This document shows, one piece after another, positions 31,842 to 43,609 of a DNA stretch of 64,000 bases. The first letter of the stretch is position 1. Each line of letters begins with the position of its first letter. The DNA comes from Tillus elongatus (Eukaryota; Arthropoda; Insecta; Coleoptera; Cleridae). Under the pieces are notes generated by a model. That model did not search any database. It was not told the origin of the DNA and saw only the letters and a list, made by a program, of their open reading frames with translations. The stretch is from the NCBI GenBank assembly GCA_964006375.1, contig OZ023270.1:54093536-54157535 (forward strand), in the 5' to 3' direction. The position numbers were made by a program, and so were the translations under genes.

Positions 31842-32692
31842 CAGTATACTCTCGATTTTCTGACCTAATGGGGGGATCGGCATCATGTATAATTGAAAAA
31901 CACTGATAACACGAACATATATACGAACATATATATGAACACACACACACACACCAAAATAATAGAGGTTCAATGAAAAACTTACAGTGGATCAATTATG
32001 ATGATTTCAAGTTTTTGTTTCATGGTTAAAACGTTTCTTTTGCATTTCAGAGACCTACTCTATGTATACCAAATTTAATAGAAAAAATACTGTGAACACA
32101 CAAACTCGCTTTGTGATCGGAAATCAGCTGAAAAACTAAGTAATTTCGGTAGCCTTCATAAATTGAAAAGAAAAAGTGCATACAGAATGTTTAACAACTC
32201 TGTCTTTCTCAAGAAAAGTTTATCTTGTTCCTTTCTGCCATGCCGCCTAGGCAATCTCGACGCAGATTAAGTGTACAATGATAGGGGTAATTAAAATTTA
32301 TGACCTTAACATAAATATTTCCGGATATCAATCTTTCTCGGCTTTCCTATTGTAGTGACAGTGGTAGATGGAGATAAATATGAATTCATCACAACAGAAT
32401 AAGCAATCTGTGACAGTTTATTCTGCGTATACATACTGCTACACTACCTATAGGCTCTAATGAATTTCATAATCTTATTTTCCTCATGATTTTTGCAACA
32501 TAGTAATTAGAATAGGCAGACCTGTATTTAGATGGTCGTTGGTTTTAATTAGGGATATTTTTATATTTGTGTGAGAAGAAATGAAAAAAATTAAAATTTA
32601 GATCTATTCCTGATTGGAAATTTCGATCAATTTCCCAGCACGGATAATCTGCAAACCGGATAATCCGCACATGAATAATCAAGAGTACCTAA
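31842..32692. mobile_element. Pogo/Tigger-like non-autonomous element
   Basis: The left end ACAGTATACTCTCGATTTTC is met at the right by an imperfect inverse (AATAATCAAGAGTACCT). The interior near the right end carries CGGATAATCTGC and CCGGATAATCCGCAC, text typical of Tigger-type termini. About 850 bp, no transposase frame. Related scraps (GATAATTGAAAAACA) lie at 1905-1945 and 29884-29925. Confidence 0.6.
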
Positions 32693-32699
32693 TTTTTGA

Positions 32700-32912
32700 A
32701 ATACAACTCCTTGCATGTGAGTGTTGATGATGTGCCACCGAATAAAATATAAATTAACGTTCCACAGAGTTCAGTTTTGCCTCAGTCTCTTTCTTTTGCA
32801 AGCAAATAAAACACCAAACAATCTAGGTGACAGCTTTGCTGATGATAGTTCTCTTTATAATCCACTGAACCAATGCTGTACTCTTATTGCAGTTTTCTTT
32901 ATTTTTTTTTTA
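32700..32912 (+). pseudogene. LINE RT scrap with FADD box (left of LINE B copy 2)
   Basis: TTCCACAGAGTTCAGTTTTG resembles the GVPQGSVL box, followed by NNLGDSFADDSSLYNPLNQCC, the RT catalytic region. A direct, diverged duplicate lies at 36140-36335, so the two flank the LINE B copy between them. Confidence 0.6.
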
Positions 32913-32917
32913 AATTA

Positions 32918-35900
32918 ATTTCAACAACACACCACGAGGGCTTACAGCCTAAATACTATCGTACCGTGGGTGTTGACAAGGAGGAAAGAGGCAACTTGTT
33001 AATTCTGGACTTGAAGGTTTGGAGGTTCGGAGGAGAAGGAAAAACATGTGCCGGCAAGGAATTCCACAACTTGGAAGTCCTTGGGACAAAAGAACGGGCA
33101 TAACAAGATGTTCTATGTCTGGTGACCTGGACAGTAAAAGGGTGCATTCGCTCTGTTCCCCTGGTAGATCTGTTGGGGGCACTATGGAGGAAAGCTCCTC
33201 TGAGCAGTGCCCATGCAGATATCTATAGAATAGAGAGAGGTCACCAACGGCACGTCGGTGGGCAAGTGATGGCAGCCTTTGGGTGAGGGTAGGGTCACCG
33301 ATGAGACCTATAGCTCTCTTTTGAATGGAGTCCAGTATAGCGAGTGTAGAAGCGGCAGCGGCACCCCAGATGTGGGAGCAGTATTCAAGGTTTGGCCTTA
33401 TTAGTGAAGTATATAAGGTATAGAGATTAGCTGCTGAAAAGTATTTGCGAGCCCGGAAGAGGAAACCTAATTTCTTAGCAGCTGCTTCTGCAATTGGTGT
33501 GACATGTTGGTGCCAATTAAGATTTCGATCCACAGAAATGCCAACAAGAGAAAAGGACTCATTACTTTGAATAACTTGGTTGTTCATTGTGATGGGTCTA
33601 GGGCTGGTGTATCTCTTGTGAGAAAGAAAGCAAGACTTAGTTTTGGTGGGGTTGAATTGTACAAGATTTCTACTTCCCCAGTCTAATATTTTTTGGAGAT
33701 CCACGGAGACAGAACCCTCCATGAGTCTGCGGTCCTCATCTAATTGGGCTAAAGCGACAGGCTTAGAATATTGTATATTTGAATGGAGGGTGCTGTCGTC
33801 CGCGTAGCTGTGAACTGGGTTGGATGTGCTCGAGAGGAGGTCATTGATGTGGAGAAGAAACAAAGTAGGGGCTAAAGCTGAACCTTGAGGAACTCCTGCA
33901 TTAATTGGATACAGTTTAGAGGAATGGCCTCCACAACAACAGAGATATGCTCCTGTTGGAGAGGAAATTTGCTGTCCACATACAGAGTTTTGGTGGTAGG
34001 CCATAGGCCGGAAGTTTATTAAGCAGCGCTGCGTGCCAGACCTGGTCGAATGCTTTGGATATGTCTAGAGTAACAATCTGGGATTCACCGTGTTGTTCCA
34101 TAGACTTGTTCCAAAAATGGGTGACAAAGGAAAGGAGGTCGGCAGTCGATCTGCGCTGACGGAATCCATACTGACTGTCGTGGATTAGACTGTGTTTTTC
34201 AAGAAATTTTAGTAATTCGGTGTTTATATACTTTTCCATCACTTTAGAGACGACTGAAAGGAGAGAAATAGGCCTGTAGTTGCTGGGAAGCGCTTTGGAT
34301 CCTTTCTTAGGGACGGGTTGTACTCTAGCAGTTTTCCAGTTACTAGGGAATATGCCTTTATTATAAGATATCTGAAACAGACGAGTCAGGACAGGAGCAA
34401 GCTCTGGTGCGCATTTTTTGAGAACAATTGCTGGGATCTCGTCAAGGCCAGAGGCTTTCCTGGTATTAAGAGAAGAGAGCATCTTTCGTACCTTTTTAGT
34501 TTTGAAAATGATATCCGTCATTTTATGCGCGACATTGGGGACTGTTGGTGGTTAAACATTTGGAGGTGGGTTGAGAGTAGAATTGCCAGCGAACAACGAA
34601 GCAAAAAGTTCAGCCTTGTCCAGGGCGGTAGAAACAATTTCATCCCCTGAGACAAGAGGTGGGAACGTGTTTTTGCAAAAGTTATTCCCAATAGATTTAG
34701 CAAGAGTCCAGAAGGGTTTGCCGCCGTTGGAGCTTAAGAGGACTTTGTTTTTGATGTGGTTATTAAACGAGTTTTTTGCCTCAGAAAGAATGCGGACATA
34801 GCGGTTTCTTGCGTCGTTAAATGCTTGACGATTTTCTTGACTGGGATTGTGTAGAAGCGTTTTGTGAGCTTTGACCTTTTCAAGTCTGGCCTTGTCACAG
34901 GATTTAGAGAACCAAGGCTTTTGAGTGGCTGAAGAGGTTTTCTGTGTACGTGGGATAAATAATTCCATGCCAGCTTGGATAATTTCGGTGACGTTTTGTG
35001 AGATATCAGAGGGGTCAGGATGAGAGAAGCAGACAGACGCCCATGGATATGAGGAAAAGTAATCCCGCATTTCCTCCCAGTTTGCGGAGTTGTAGTGCCA
35101 AACGATACGTGGGTGTGATGACTGTGTGACCTCGGGTTGCATTGCACAGGAAGCAGTGACCATGCCGTGGTCTGAGCGACCAAGGGGGGCAGTGACTGAT
35201 ATCTTATAGCATTCAGGTTGTGTAGTAAGAAGGAGATCCAAGGGATTTGAGCTGTGTGTTGGGATACGAGGAAAGTAAGTAGGTTGCTGAAACATATTGG
35301 CTAAAGAATTGCTGACTGCAAAGGCCTCCGCTGCTCTCCCTTGTGGATCGGTTTTTGAAGATCCTAGCCATTCCTTATTATGGACATTGAAATCACCAAG
35401 AATAGTGACCTCGGAGGAAGGATATTCAGAATGCGGATAGTCGGTTTTTTCAGAAAGGTAGTCAAAGAGCTGGACAAAGTTGTTGTCAGAAGGTGACCGG
35501 TAAATGCAACAGATGAATTTAGTTGCAGCCCTGAGAGAAAGTTTTATCCATAGTATGTCTTTTCTTCCAGCCTCTAAATTGGGGAGTCTGGTGCAGGGTA
35601 GATTGCTACGGACGTATGCGCACACGCCTCCATGCAATCTAAAGGAAGTAAGGAGCTCATACCCCGGGAAATTAAGGTGATTAGTGGCTGTTTTGGCACT
35701 GATTTGGGTTTCGGTGAGGAAGAGGAGTTGGGGCCTCTTAGCCAGGAGGAAATGGTGAACGGAGTTCAGGTTAGAATTTAGGCCACATATATTCGAAAAG
35801 GATATGTTAAATCTTGATGTTGGCGCCCTCTGTACACCCCTCTCCCGGAGATCCGAATGGAGGGGTATTTTGCCTCCGGAATATTTTGTACAAGGAGGAG

Positions 35901-36053
35901 CTATCATCATTTTTGCTTATAAGGGAAACCGACTCATACACCAGAACCGGAAACGTCTGTTGGGACTTCACTTGATGTATGGGGTGGTACCTCCTCGGGC
36001 GTGAAAAAATCCTTTACTATTACGTAAAGGAAAATTTCACTACCACCTGCTAT
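32918..36053 (-). pseudogene. LINE B copy 2 (endonuclease plus RT), nearly intact
   Basis: Read right to left: the endonuclease frame 35910-34552 (452 codons: LFLTETQISAKTATNHLNF, CCIYRSPSDNNFVQLF, VTILGDFNVHNKEW, APLGRSDHGMV); one in-frame stop at about 34549; RT 34521-33916 (RKASGLDEIPAIVLK, VPKKGSKALPSNYRPISLL, YGFRQRRSTADLL, IVTLDISKAFDQVWHA); a frame change near 33930; then NAGVPQGSALAPTLFLLHIN, the catalytic HSYADDSTLH and the thumb (34004-32949). Length 3.1 kb; only two obvious lesions. The 5' end matches copy 1 (GGGCGTGAAAAAATCCTTT) but lacks its outermost 80 or so bases. CR1/Jockey-group; no RNase H seen. Confidence 0.92.
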
Positions 36054-36139
36054 GGATTGGATTGGATCAATGTCTACCCCTTTAAAAATAAGATTAATAA
36101 AGGGACTATCAATTGTCCAATAGTTATGCTTTTCGACAT

Positions 36140-36335
36140 AGAAGGAGGATACAAAACATTATCATTTTGCATCCATGCCTATTGTCGGTTTTCAACACAC
36201 TCTATCTTATGGCCCTCAGTGTCTTTGTTTTGCATGTAAATAAAACACCAAACAATCCAGATGACAACTGTGCTAATGATAGTTCTCTTTATAATCCACT
36301 GAACCAATGCTGTGTTCTTATTACAGTTTTTTTTT
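36140..36335 (+). pseudogene. LINE RT scrap (right of LINE B copy 2)
   Basis: Direct diverged copy of 32760-32900: AATAAAACACCAAACAATC and GATAGTTCTCTTTATAATCC are shared. The FADD residues are mutated (NCANDSSLY). Confidence 0.6.
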
Positions 36336-36949
36336 TGGTTTGTTTTCAAGACACTCTATCTTATGATGCTTTAGTCGCAGTTCTTTTTTAAATCATAGAA
36401 CATTAAATGTGTATGTAATATTGGAGTAATGCAGAAGTCTTTCAATAAAATTAATAATGATTAGCAAACGATTTTTTGGTTGATATGAGCTCTGTAGATT
36501 AGCACTGCTTGCATAATTTTACACTGTCTTGATTACCAATACAAATTATGAGAGTAGTGACCCACTTTAATGAATATTATTAAGAAGTAGATATATTTGA
36601 GTGTATAAGAATTTTAATATTGTTTTAATTTTAGTGAAATTGTTGAATCTTCTGTTGTTTTACCTTTATGTATAAAGTAAATGACATGCAGATTGTTTTG
36701 GTCTTCCTTAAAAGCAGAAAATCATAGTGAACTTTGGACAGTTTTTTTTTTCACCTTTTCGGGAATTATAGACCCTAATTACCTCTGAGTAATCTGTGGA
36801 ATGTGAAACATTTTGTGTTAGATATACAGAGAATTACAGCGGATTAGTTCTTGGAAATTGGTTAAATATTTGCAGAAAGTGGACAAAAAGTTCATGTTTA
36901 ATATCAGTTTTGATAAGTGTGTTATCTTGTGAATGGGTTAATTTCATAT
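36336..36949. other. Intron sequence, no feature recognised
   Basis: AT-rich sequence leading into the CR1-like LINE; it may include that element's 5' UTR. Confidence 0.35.
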
Positions 36950-36954
36950 AAAAT

Positions 36955-38480
36955 ACCAGGACTGATCTAAAAATATTGATACAATTTTTGAATTCTGTGG
37001 CAAAAAGAAGGAAACTAAGAATTATTTCTGTGTTATCTGTCATGGAGTTTTTCATAAGAGGCGTTTAGAAAGGAACAACTCGTTACAAGTTGTGGAGAGA
37101 CATAAAGTTGTTTGTTCGGAGAAATGTAGTGAGAAATTTCATGTTGAAGGTGAGGAAGAATTGCAGTTGCAGAAAAATAAGATTCAATAATTGCTGAAGG
37201 ACTGTGAAGAGAAAGATACTTATATAGAAATACTGCAAAAAAGAATTAATTTATTTGAACTGGATGCTTATGACATGGAACGAAATTATTCGGGTCAAAT
37301 CGAACACCAAAGAGAAATTATTAAACTTCTAAAGGATAAAATAACAAAGGCAAAGAAAAACAGTGATCAACTGGAACCGCAGTCTGAATGTAATGATTGT
37401 GTTTCACTTGGAAGAGATCTTTAGGAGAACATGATGAAACTAAAGGAATTGCATATTGCAAATGAGAAACTGGTGATGCAAGCAAACCAGCTTAAATTAC
37501 TAAATGAGCAGCTGCAAGTTCAGATTGAAGATATAAAAGAGGAGTTCAAGGCAGAAAAACTTTGTAAACAGATTTTGTATATACTGGAACCACAACCACT
37601 TCAAAACACCGTAGCAGAAAAACTGCCGGCAAATTTATGCAGTGTGCGAGTCTTGATTTTGTGTGACGAACACAGTCAAAACATAAATAAAGCTCTATAT
37701 CAAGAATTGAGAAACGAAAACTATAAAGTTGAAGCAATAATAAAGTCAGGAGCATTATTTAGAAACATATTAGAGAATGTAGAAGAGCTTACTAAAACTT
37801 TTACTCTTAAAGATTATTACATGACTTTGTACATGGAAAATATCCATCTTTCAGAGATATACTAACAAAAATTAACATGTGTTTGCACACAAATATATTT
37901 GTAACATCTGTTCCGATTGTATATGAAAATCGAAATCACATTAAATATGTGGGTAAACTCAACAGCAAGCTGCAAGAATTTATAATAAGAGTAAACTATT
38001 GTATAGAGGCTTGTGCAAGTTTTGTCGAAATCAACTCAGGTTCAAGACGAAAGATGAACAACAGGAGCATCGTAGCACATATTTCCTCTACAATGGAACG
38101 AAATCAGTACCAAGGGAAAAATCTCATATTTGTGAAAACTACAGAACATCTAGTAAAAGCAAACAGCGTCGAAAGTGTCACTTATGAAGAGGATATTAGT
38201 TTAGAACAGGAAAATTTTCAGGGAAGATTTGATAAAATTCGGGAAGGAGGACAAGGAAAACAGGTTAATACTTAAGAAATTCAGGTCTTGCAACCATTAC
38301 ATATAACATGTATAGTTTCAGAACAAAAAATGGCAGGATCAAGAGGCAAGCCAGTAATTTGTCCCAAAGTCGGAAAAATGGTTTTTTCGTACAAAAAGAA
38401 TCAACTCAGTTTTCTAACAGACCAAACAGAATTAGTAAGAATCAAAACATGCTAAACTTCATAAAAATGTACCCAAGAAA
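36955..38480 (+). pseudogene. CR1/Jockey-like LINE, ORF1 (broken)
   Basis: Begins with FCGKKKETKNYFCVICHGVFH and VVCSEKCSEKFH, a Cys/His finger of the PHD-like kind found in ORF1 of CR1-type LINEs. A long coiled-coil-like stretch follows (EEKDTYIEILQKRINLFELD, LHIANEKLVMQANQLKLLNE). Next comes a segment SVRVLILCDEHSQNINKALY...LFRNILENVEEL that resembles the esterase-like domain of some CR1 ORF1 proteins. In-frame stops at about 37188 and 37422 and frame changes near 37860 and 38280 break it. Confidence 0.7.
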
Positions 38481-38486
38481 CAAACA

Positions 38487-39722
38487 ATGGCAGAAGTAAC
38501 TATATTGAACATGAATATTCAGTCTATAACAAATAAGCACAATATGTTGGAGTTATTTCTTGCGTCATGCATACCAAAAATAGACGCTATCTGTATCACA
38601 GAGCACTGGTTGACTGGTGGGAATGAGAAGCAAATAAAAGTGGCGGAATACAACATGGCTTGTTGTTTTTCACGAAGTGATAATATTCACGGAGGAGTAA
38701 TGATTTTAGTTGATCAAAAATACAATTATGAAATTTTTAATATAACTGACAAGAGCAAGGTGTTTGATATAGATCTATGTGGTGTGTACATTCCATCCAT
38801 CAACAGTGTGATTGTTGTGGCGTATAGATCCCCTCTTGGAAGCATGGAGATCTTTATATCTGTATTTGAAGATACTCTGGATTCCTTGATGACCATTTAT
38901 TCTGATGCCAATTCAGTGTTCAAAAGAGCATAACAAACTACAATAACGTCAACAAGTTAATTAACCTGGTAGCTATATATGGTCTCTACGCTACAATGAA
39001 TGAACCAACTAGAGTTCAAGGTAGCACTGTCACTTGTGTTGACAATGTGTTCACAAATATTCCCAGATGTCACTATAGAACAGAGACTCTAGACATGCAT
39101 ATGTCCGATCACTACAGTCAGAGATTCTCATTCAGCATTCCTCTGATTCACTCTATGAGGGGCGTAAAATTGGTGTGTATGAGGCTAGATTAATAAATGA
39201 AATAAATATACATGAGTTCAAAATAACGATGGGTATTATCAGGTGGGATGAGATTCTACACTGTCGGACTGCTGGGGGAATCCTTCAACTATTTTTATGA
39301 TGAATTCTTATCTTCATTCGACACAACCTGCCCTGTTGTTCAGAGAAAAATCATCAATAACCATCAAAAGACTTGGATTACTGATGAATTAATAAGAATG
39401 AAAAATATATTAGATGCATTATTCACTGTTTCTAAAGTACTTATAAGTAAGACTGCAGTCAAAGCATACAACACCTACAGAGATGATTATATGAGAGCTG
39501 TGTTAGAGACAAAGAGGAAGTTCAGTATCAACTTTATGCAACAAGCTGAAAATAAACAAAAAGCTGCTTGGAAATAATAAAAAATGAAAGAAGTAACAGC
39601 CGGCACCACAATGTGAGTAAATTATGCCACATAACTGCCACAGAACTAAACAACCATTTTGTTAACGTGGGCAAACAAACGACTCAATCAAAGACCATCA
39701 AAGAATATAATATAAAATTTGG
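38487..39722 (+). pseudogene. CR1/Jockey-like LINE, ORF2 endonuclease part (truncated)
   Basis: MAEVTILNMNIQSITNKHNM and ICITEHWLTGGN are the N-terminal strands of an APE-type endonuclease, with the catalytic glutamate in TEHW. VVAYRSPLGSMEIF is the YRSP block; MNEPTRVQGSTVTCVDNVF and MSDHYSQ are the C-terminal blocks (the family's SDH triad). The connector to RT follows (KTWITDELIRMKN, LCHITATELNNHFVNVGK). RT itself is absent: the element ends at about 39722 where another repeat begins. Frameshifts occur near 38935 and 39195. Confidence 0.82.
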
Positions 39723-39725
39723 TAT

Positions 39726-39935
39726 AAACTAGAGCTGTTGTGACAACATACTACCTGGTCCTGCACCGCGATGGCGTGCCTGTCGTATCTCTCACAATGT
39801 TCTCCAGTCTGACATCTTGCAATAACTTCCATTGTTTAGATTTTTATCTACGGTTTATTTAAATAGCATGGCAGTACAGATAACGTCATCTGCCCTTGTC
39901 CAACATTGTAGATATTGCATTACAGAATCTGAAGT
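39726..39935 (-). repeat. Dispersed repeat family R3, inverted copy
   Basis: The reverse complement contains ACATTGTGAGA.ATACGACAGG, CGCCATC.CGGTGC and CCAGGTAGTATGTTGTCAC, shared with 48707-48859 and 51961-52140. It follows immediately on the truncated LINE. Class unknown. Confidence 0.65.
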
Positions 39936-40323
39936 GATGCCGAGGATTATTTTATTATTAATTTCGATTAATTTTATTTTCCTTTGATCAAACGACTTGA
40001 CAATTGGTACACAACCACGTCTGTCTATGTTCTTTTAGGTTATAAATTTTCGTTTCAATCACTAAGACAATTTTTTATTAGGAAAAATTGGCCTTTAAGA
40101 TTTGATGAACGAACTCATTCAAGCCATTAGCAAAATAAGAGTAATTCCCAAATTTGGTCCAAACGCTCATTTGAAGAAATTTTCCGAAGGTCTCAAAATC
40201 GATACCGCTCTATTAGTTAATTTTCTTAATGAGAATTCACTAAAAAGTGTACTATATTCACATGCGTCCACATCCATTATACTGTTTTTAATTATTTTGT
40301 CATGTTGTATGGTTAGGAAATAG

Positions 40324-40324
<1 letters not shown>

Positions 40325-40400
<76 letters not shown>
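40325..40400. repeat. (TA)n microsatellite
   Basis: About 38 TA units, roughly 130 bp upstream of the last RAD54 exon. Confidence 0.97.
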
Positions 40401-40401
<1 letters not shown>

Positions 40402-40531
40402 TGATCCTTATAACATATACATATATAAGGAGAATAAGGATGTAGATGTATAGGTACTTCATATACTTGCATTGGCAATATGTTTTGCACATACAGTTTT
40501 TTCTTAAATACTAAACTATATTTTTTTTCAG

Positions 40532-40714
40532 GTACTTAAACAAATATGGGACATGGCAAAGTACATTTCTTTTGTATTTCACCAAAAGTCTGCTTGTCAG
40601 GTTGTTAAACCACCCCCAACTGAAGAAGAAAATGAGGCAAATCCTGAAGAGGAGGATCCAGATTATGATGATAATGAAGATGATAGTTATTTAGATGAAG
40701 ATTATGTACAATAA
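40532..40714 (+). CDS. Rad54: RAD54-like DNA repair ATPase, last exon G
   Basis: It starts in phase 0 after TTTTTTTTCAG with VLKQIWDMAKYISFVFHQKS, collinear with the end of human RAD54L (VLQAAWD...FVFHQRS). It ends in an acidic tail (EEENEANPEEEDPDYDDNED...) and TAA at 40712-40714. The acidic stretch is longer than I expect for vertebrate proteins. No AATAAA is seen close by; the first is near 41283. This closes the gene; nothing downstream in the window belongs to it. Confidence 0.96.
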   Translation, partial: VLKQIWDMAKYISFVFHQKSACQVVKPPPTEEENEANPEEEDPDYDDNEDDSYLDEDYVQ

Positions 40715-40910
40715 TATTTGTTCAAGATAAATTTAAGCAGTTATTTTTGTTATTTTGAATGTTGAAATGATTATATTTTGTGATAATACGTGACATAAAA
40801 CTAAGTATATAAAGCTACTTGTCTATTTTATTTGAATAATTCTCAACTCCAAAAAAGTATCTTTTTTCATGTCATATGTTAAAGAAATATTTAAAATTAG
40901 AAAAGCTTTT

Positions 40911-40956
<46 letters not shown>

Positions 40957-41555
40957 CACACATTCCTTAACCAGAAAATCTTAGTACCTTTTAATAGCAC
41001 ACCATTAGGAGCCTCAATCTATTGGTTTTTTTAAAAATATATCAGTTGTAATCTTAGCTTAACATTCCATGTCTTAATAACAATAATAATATTTACTAAT
41101 GCTGTTTGATTTGTCATCAAATTGTTGCAGATATCGGAAATTTTCAAATACTTACTGGAAAATTAGGAGCATAGTATAAAATTAATTGCAATGAAACAGG
41201 ATGTTAATAGACGGTGTTGGCGTATTAATAGAGTAAATTGGAGACTGGAATGTTTGGAGAATGACCTAGTGTAATAATAACAAATAAAAATGGCAAATAC
41301 TTAGTTCTAAAATAATGAGTACATTTACATGTTACATATTAATATTTTATTTATTTTATGACAAAAGAGTTTTATGTTCGCAAATTGACGTTAAAAACAA
41401 ACTGGAGTGGTCTGTTGACTAAGGAATTTCTGTTTACTTGATATAACGGTCGGTTACCAATTCAGTACATCGAATCCTCATGTCGTTGCACTTCATACCC
41501 ACAGGTTTTTGACTAGGTCAAATACAACAGCTGGGGTCAGGACACTATTTGCATT
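40715..41555. other. RAD54 3' UTR/downstream region with (CA)n tract
   Basis: Likely contains the 3' UTR. A (CA)n microsatellite lies at 40914-40954. A candidate AATAAA polyadenylation signal is at about 41283, roughly 570 bases after the stop; the true poly(A) site cannot be fixed from sequence alone. Confidence 0.5.
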
Positions 41556-41960
41556 CTGAAACAAATAATAGATACTCGATTGCAAACCGATATTATGAAA
41601 TAAATAATATATATGATGAATTATTGTTTATGTTTGAACATTACACCTCCCACGAAACTTATTTGAAGGAAGTTGAGGCTTCGGTCTCTTGATGACCATT
41701 TATTATTTCAAGCTAACTATAAAACCGTTGATTAGTTAAATACTTTATATAAATGACTTACATGAAAGTAGTTACATAAAATTAAACTGATAATAAGACA
41801 TGAGATTATTCTTGTTCATGCTTGAACATATTGGCATCTCCCATGAGCTTGTTTGATGACTGCTGCAGCTTCAGCCTTTTGGTGACCATTTAAATTAATT
41901 TTAAACTAATTATAGAACTGCTGATTATTAGTTACTCTAAATGAATGACTCATGATAATT
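41556..41960 (+). repeat. AT-rich repeat family R4, copy 1 (internally duplicated)
   Basis: 41556-41830 matches 46722-46990 in the same orientation: CTGAAACAAATAATAGATAC, ATATATGATGAATTATTGTT, ATAAATGACTTACAT. A second, more diverged unit (about 41805-41955) repeats the CTTTTGGTGACCATTTA and ATTATAGAAC.G blocks. Non-coding. It abuts the TTAA of piggyBac element 2. Confidence 0.65.
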
Positions 41961-41969
41961 ATGACTTAA

Positions 41970-43479
41970 CCCTTTGTCTACTGAAGGTACTTTCAAGTAC
42001 CATGAAAACCGGGTACCATCAAATACAACTCATGGAATTATATGAGTTAGAAACTTCATTTCTTAACATTTGTCATGATGTTCACACAAATTATTGATGC
42101 ACTGAAGAAAAAATATGAAAATATTGTATTTCGACCTACTTTTGTGACCGGTACTCTCAAGTACCTTTAGCTGTGAACTCATTGAAGAAAGATTGGGTAA
42201 AAGAAAATGCAAAAAAAAAAAGAGAAAAATATCTACTAAATGAATACATAAATCAATACATTTCATGATATTGTAAGAAACAATTCTTTTTTCATTAATA
42301 CAGAGAAAAACACCACACAGAGAACATGTGGAATGTGGTTTAGACTGTATTCCTTGGGTGCTACACATCTAACTCTTCTTTCTACGAACTTCCCAATTTC
42401 CCATTCGAATTTCAGATGACACTCTAAAGTTGTAATGCCTTCTTTTAGGAATAGGTGCTGATGTAAATTTCCTCCCAATGTGTAAACTTTGGAGACTTGC
42501 TACATAGACCACTGGCTGCTTCTCTTCTAAAGGCCAGAAGAGTAATATTTAGCTCGTTTTTGATTTTTTTGTTTAATATATAACGTAGGCATTAATAAAA
42601 GTAATCTCCATGCCAGCCCAAAATATCCTATGCCACCAATTTGAGGTCCATTGATATACGAAACAGCACTATTATGTAATTTCCTTCTTATTTGTACAGT
42701 TTCTGTTCCATGAAAATTAGAGGCTAGGGTAACTATTTTGTTATCCTTCCACTTGTAAAATGTAATCCCAGTATGTTTCGAATAGTTCCACAGGCCATTG
42801 TTCCTTCAAGCTTCAGTTTTTCTAAAAGCCTGACAGTGGTAAAAAAATTATCAAAGTAAATTGTTTTAATTTTTTGCCATTCCTGCTGAGTCAACTGTAA
42901 AACAACTCTCTCTCCCAAGCCATAATTTCCAGATTTACTTTCTGTGTTTTCATTCTTTCCCTGATAAAATACAAACAATCAGTAACCATCCACCACCTAA
43001 GGTACTTGTGAGTACCAAAGAAATAAAGAAGTTTATCATACTTTATGATAATTAGGGTGCAACAATATTGTATTCTATAGCATAAACTAACAACTTACCT
43101 TAATACTTAAAATACACAAATAGACACTTTCTTCGGCAGTAGTAATAACAGCGACAAACTTTGCTTGCACTTGTCAAATAGCTATCGTGGGAAATGATAA
43201 GGTGCAGTGTTGCCACTTTGCGTCATGTACAATAGGTTACTGATTCAATACTTCTAAGTACCATTGGTGTTTAAGAGTCAAATAGTTTTTACATAGAAGG
43301 TTAAAGGTGAAAGAATACAGAGGACTTTAAAGTACCTCAATACTTCTAAGTACCATTGGAGTTTGAGAGTCAAATAGTTTTTACATAGAAAGTTAAAGAT
43401 GAAAGAATACAGAGGACTTTAAAGTACCTTCGGGAGGTAAATACACACAATATGAACAACTGGTACGGTAGACAAAGGG
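41970..43479 (-). mobile_element. piggyBac-like element 2, internally deleted
   Basis: Precise TTAA duplications (41966-41969 and 43480-43483) flank the inverted ends CCCTTTGTCTAC / GTAGACAAAGGG. It is 1.5 kb. Minus-strand coding scraps remain (next entry). Subterminal regions on both sides contain repeated near-palindromes of the form GGTACTT..AAGTACC (near 41984, 42150, 43003, 43250, 43342). A 92-bp direct duplication lies at 43245-43336 and 43337-43428. Confidence 0.9.
42063..42978 (-). pseudogene. piggyBac transposase remnant
   Basis: 42978-42733 reads KIKTIYFDNFFTTVRLLEKL, the second catalytic aspartate block (DNFFTT) of piggyBac transposases, followed by GTMACGTIR. The 42478-42063 pieces correspond to a region nearer the C-terminus but are poorly conserved and in changing frames. 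The N-terminal half and the first aspartate are missing. Confidence 0.75.
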
Positions 43480-43609
43480 TTAAAGTACTTTACTTTTACT
43501 GTTAATGCTACCCAAGTAAAAATATTAAAGTATTATTAATCTTACTCAAATAGATAATAAAAAGTATCCTTATTACTTTCTTCTTCTTCCTCTTCGTCTT
43601 CTTCTTAGG

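Noticed and set aside
40102..40323. 73-codon frame just upstream of the last RAD54 exon
   Set aside because: Not collinear with the RAD54 family and not needed, since exon F joins exon G in frame with matching conserved residues on both sides.
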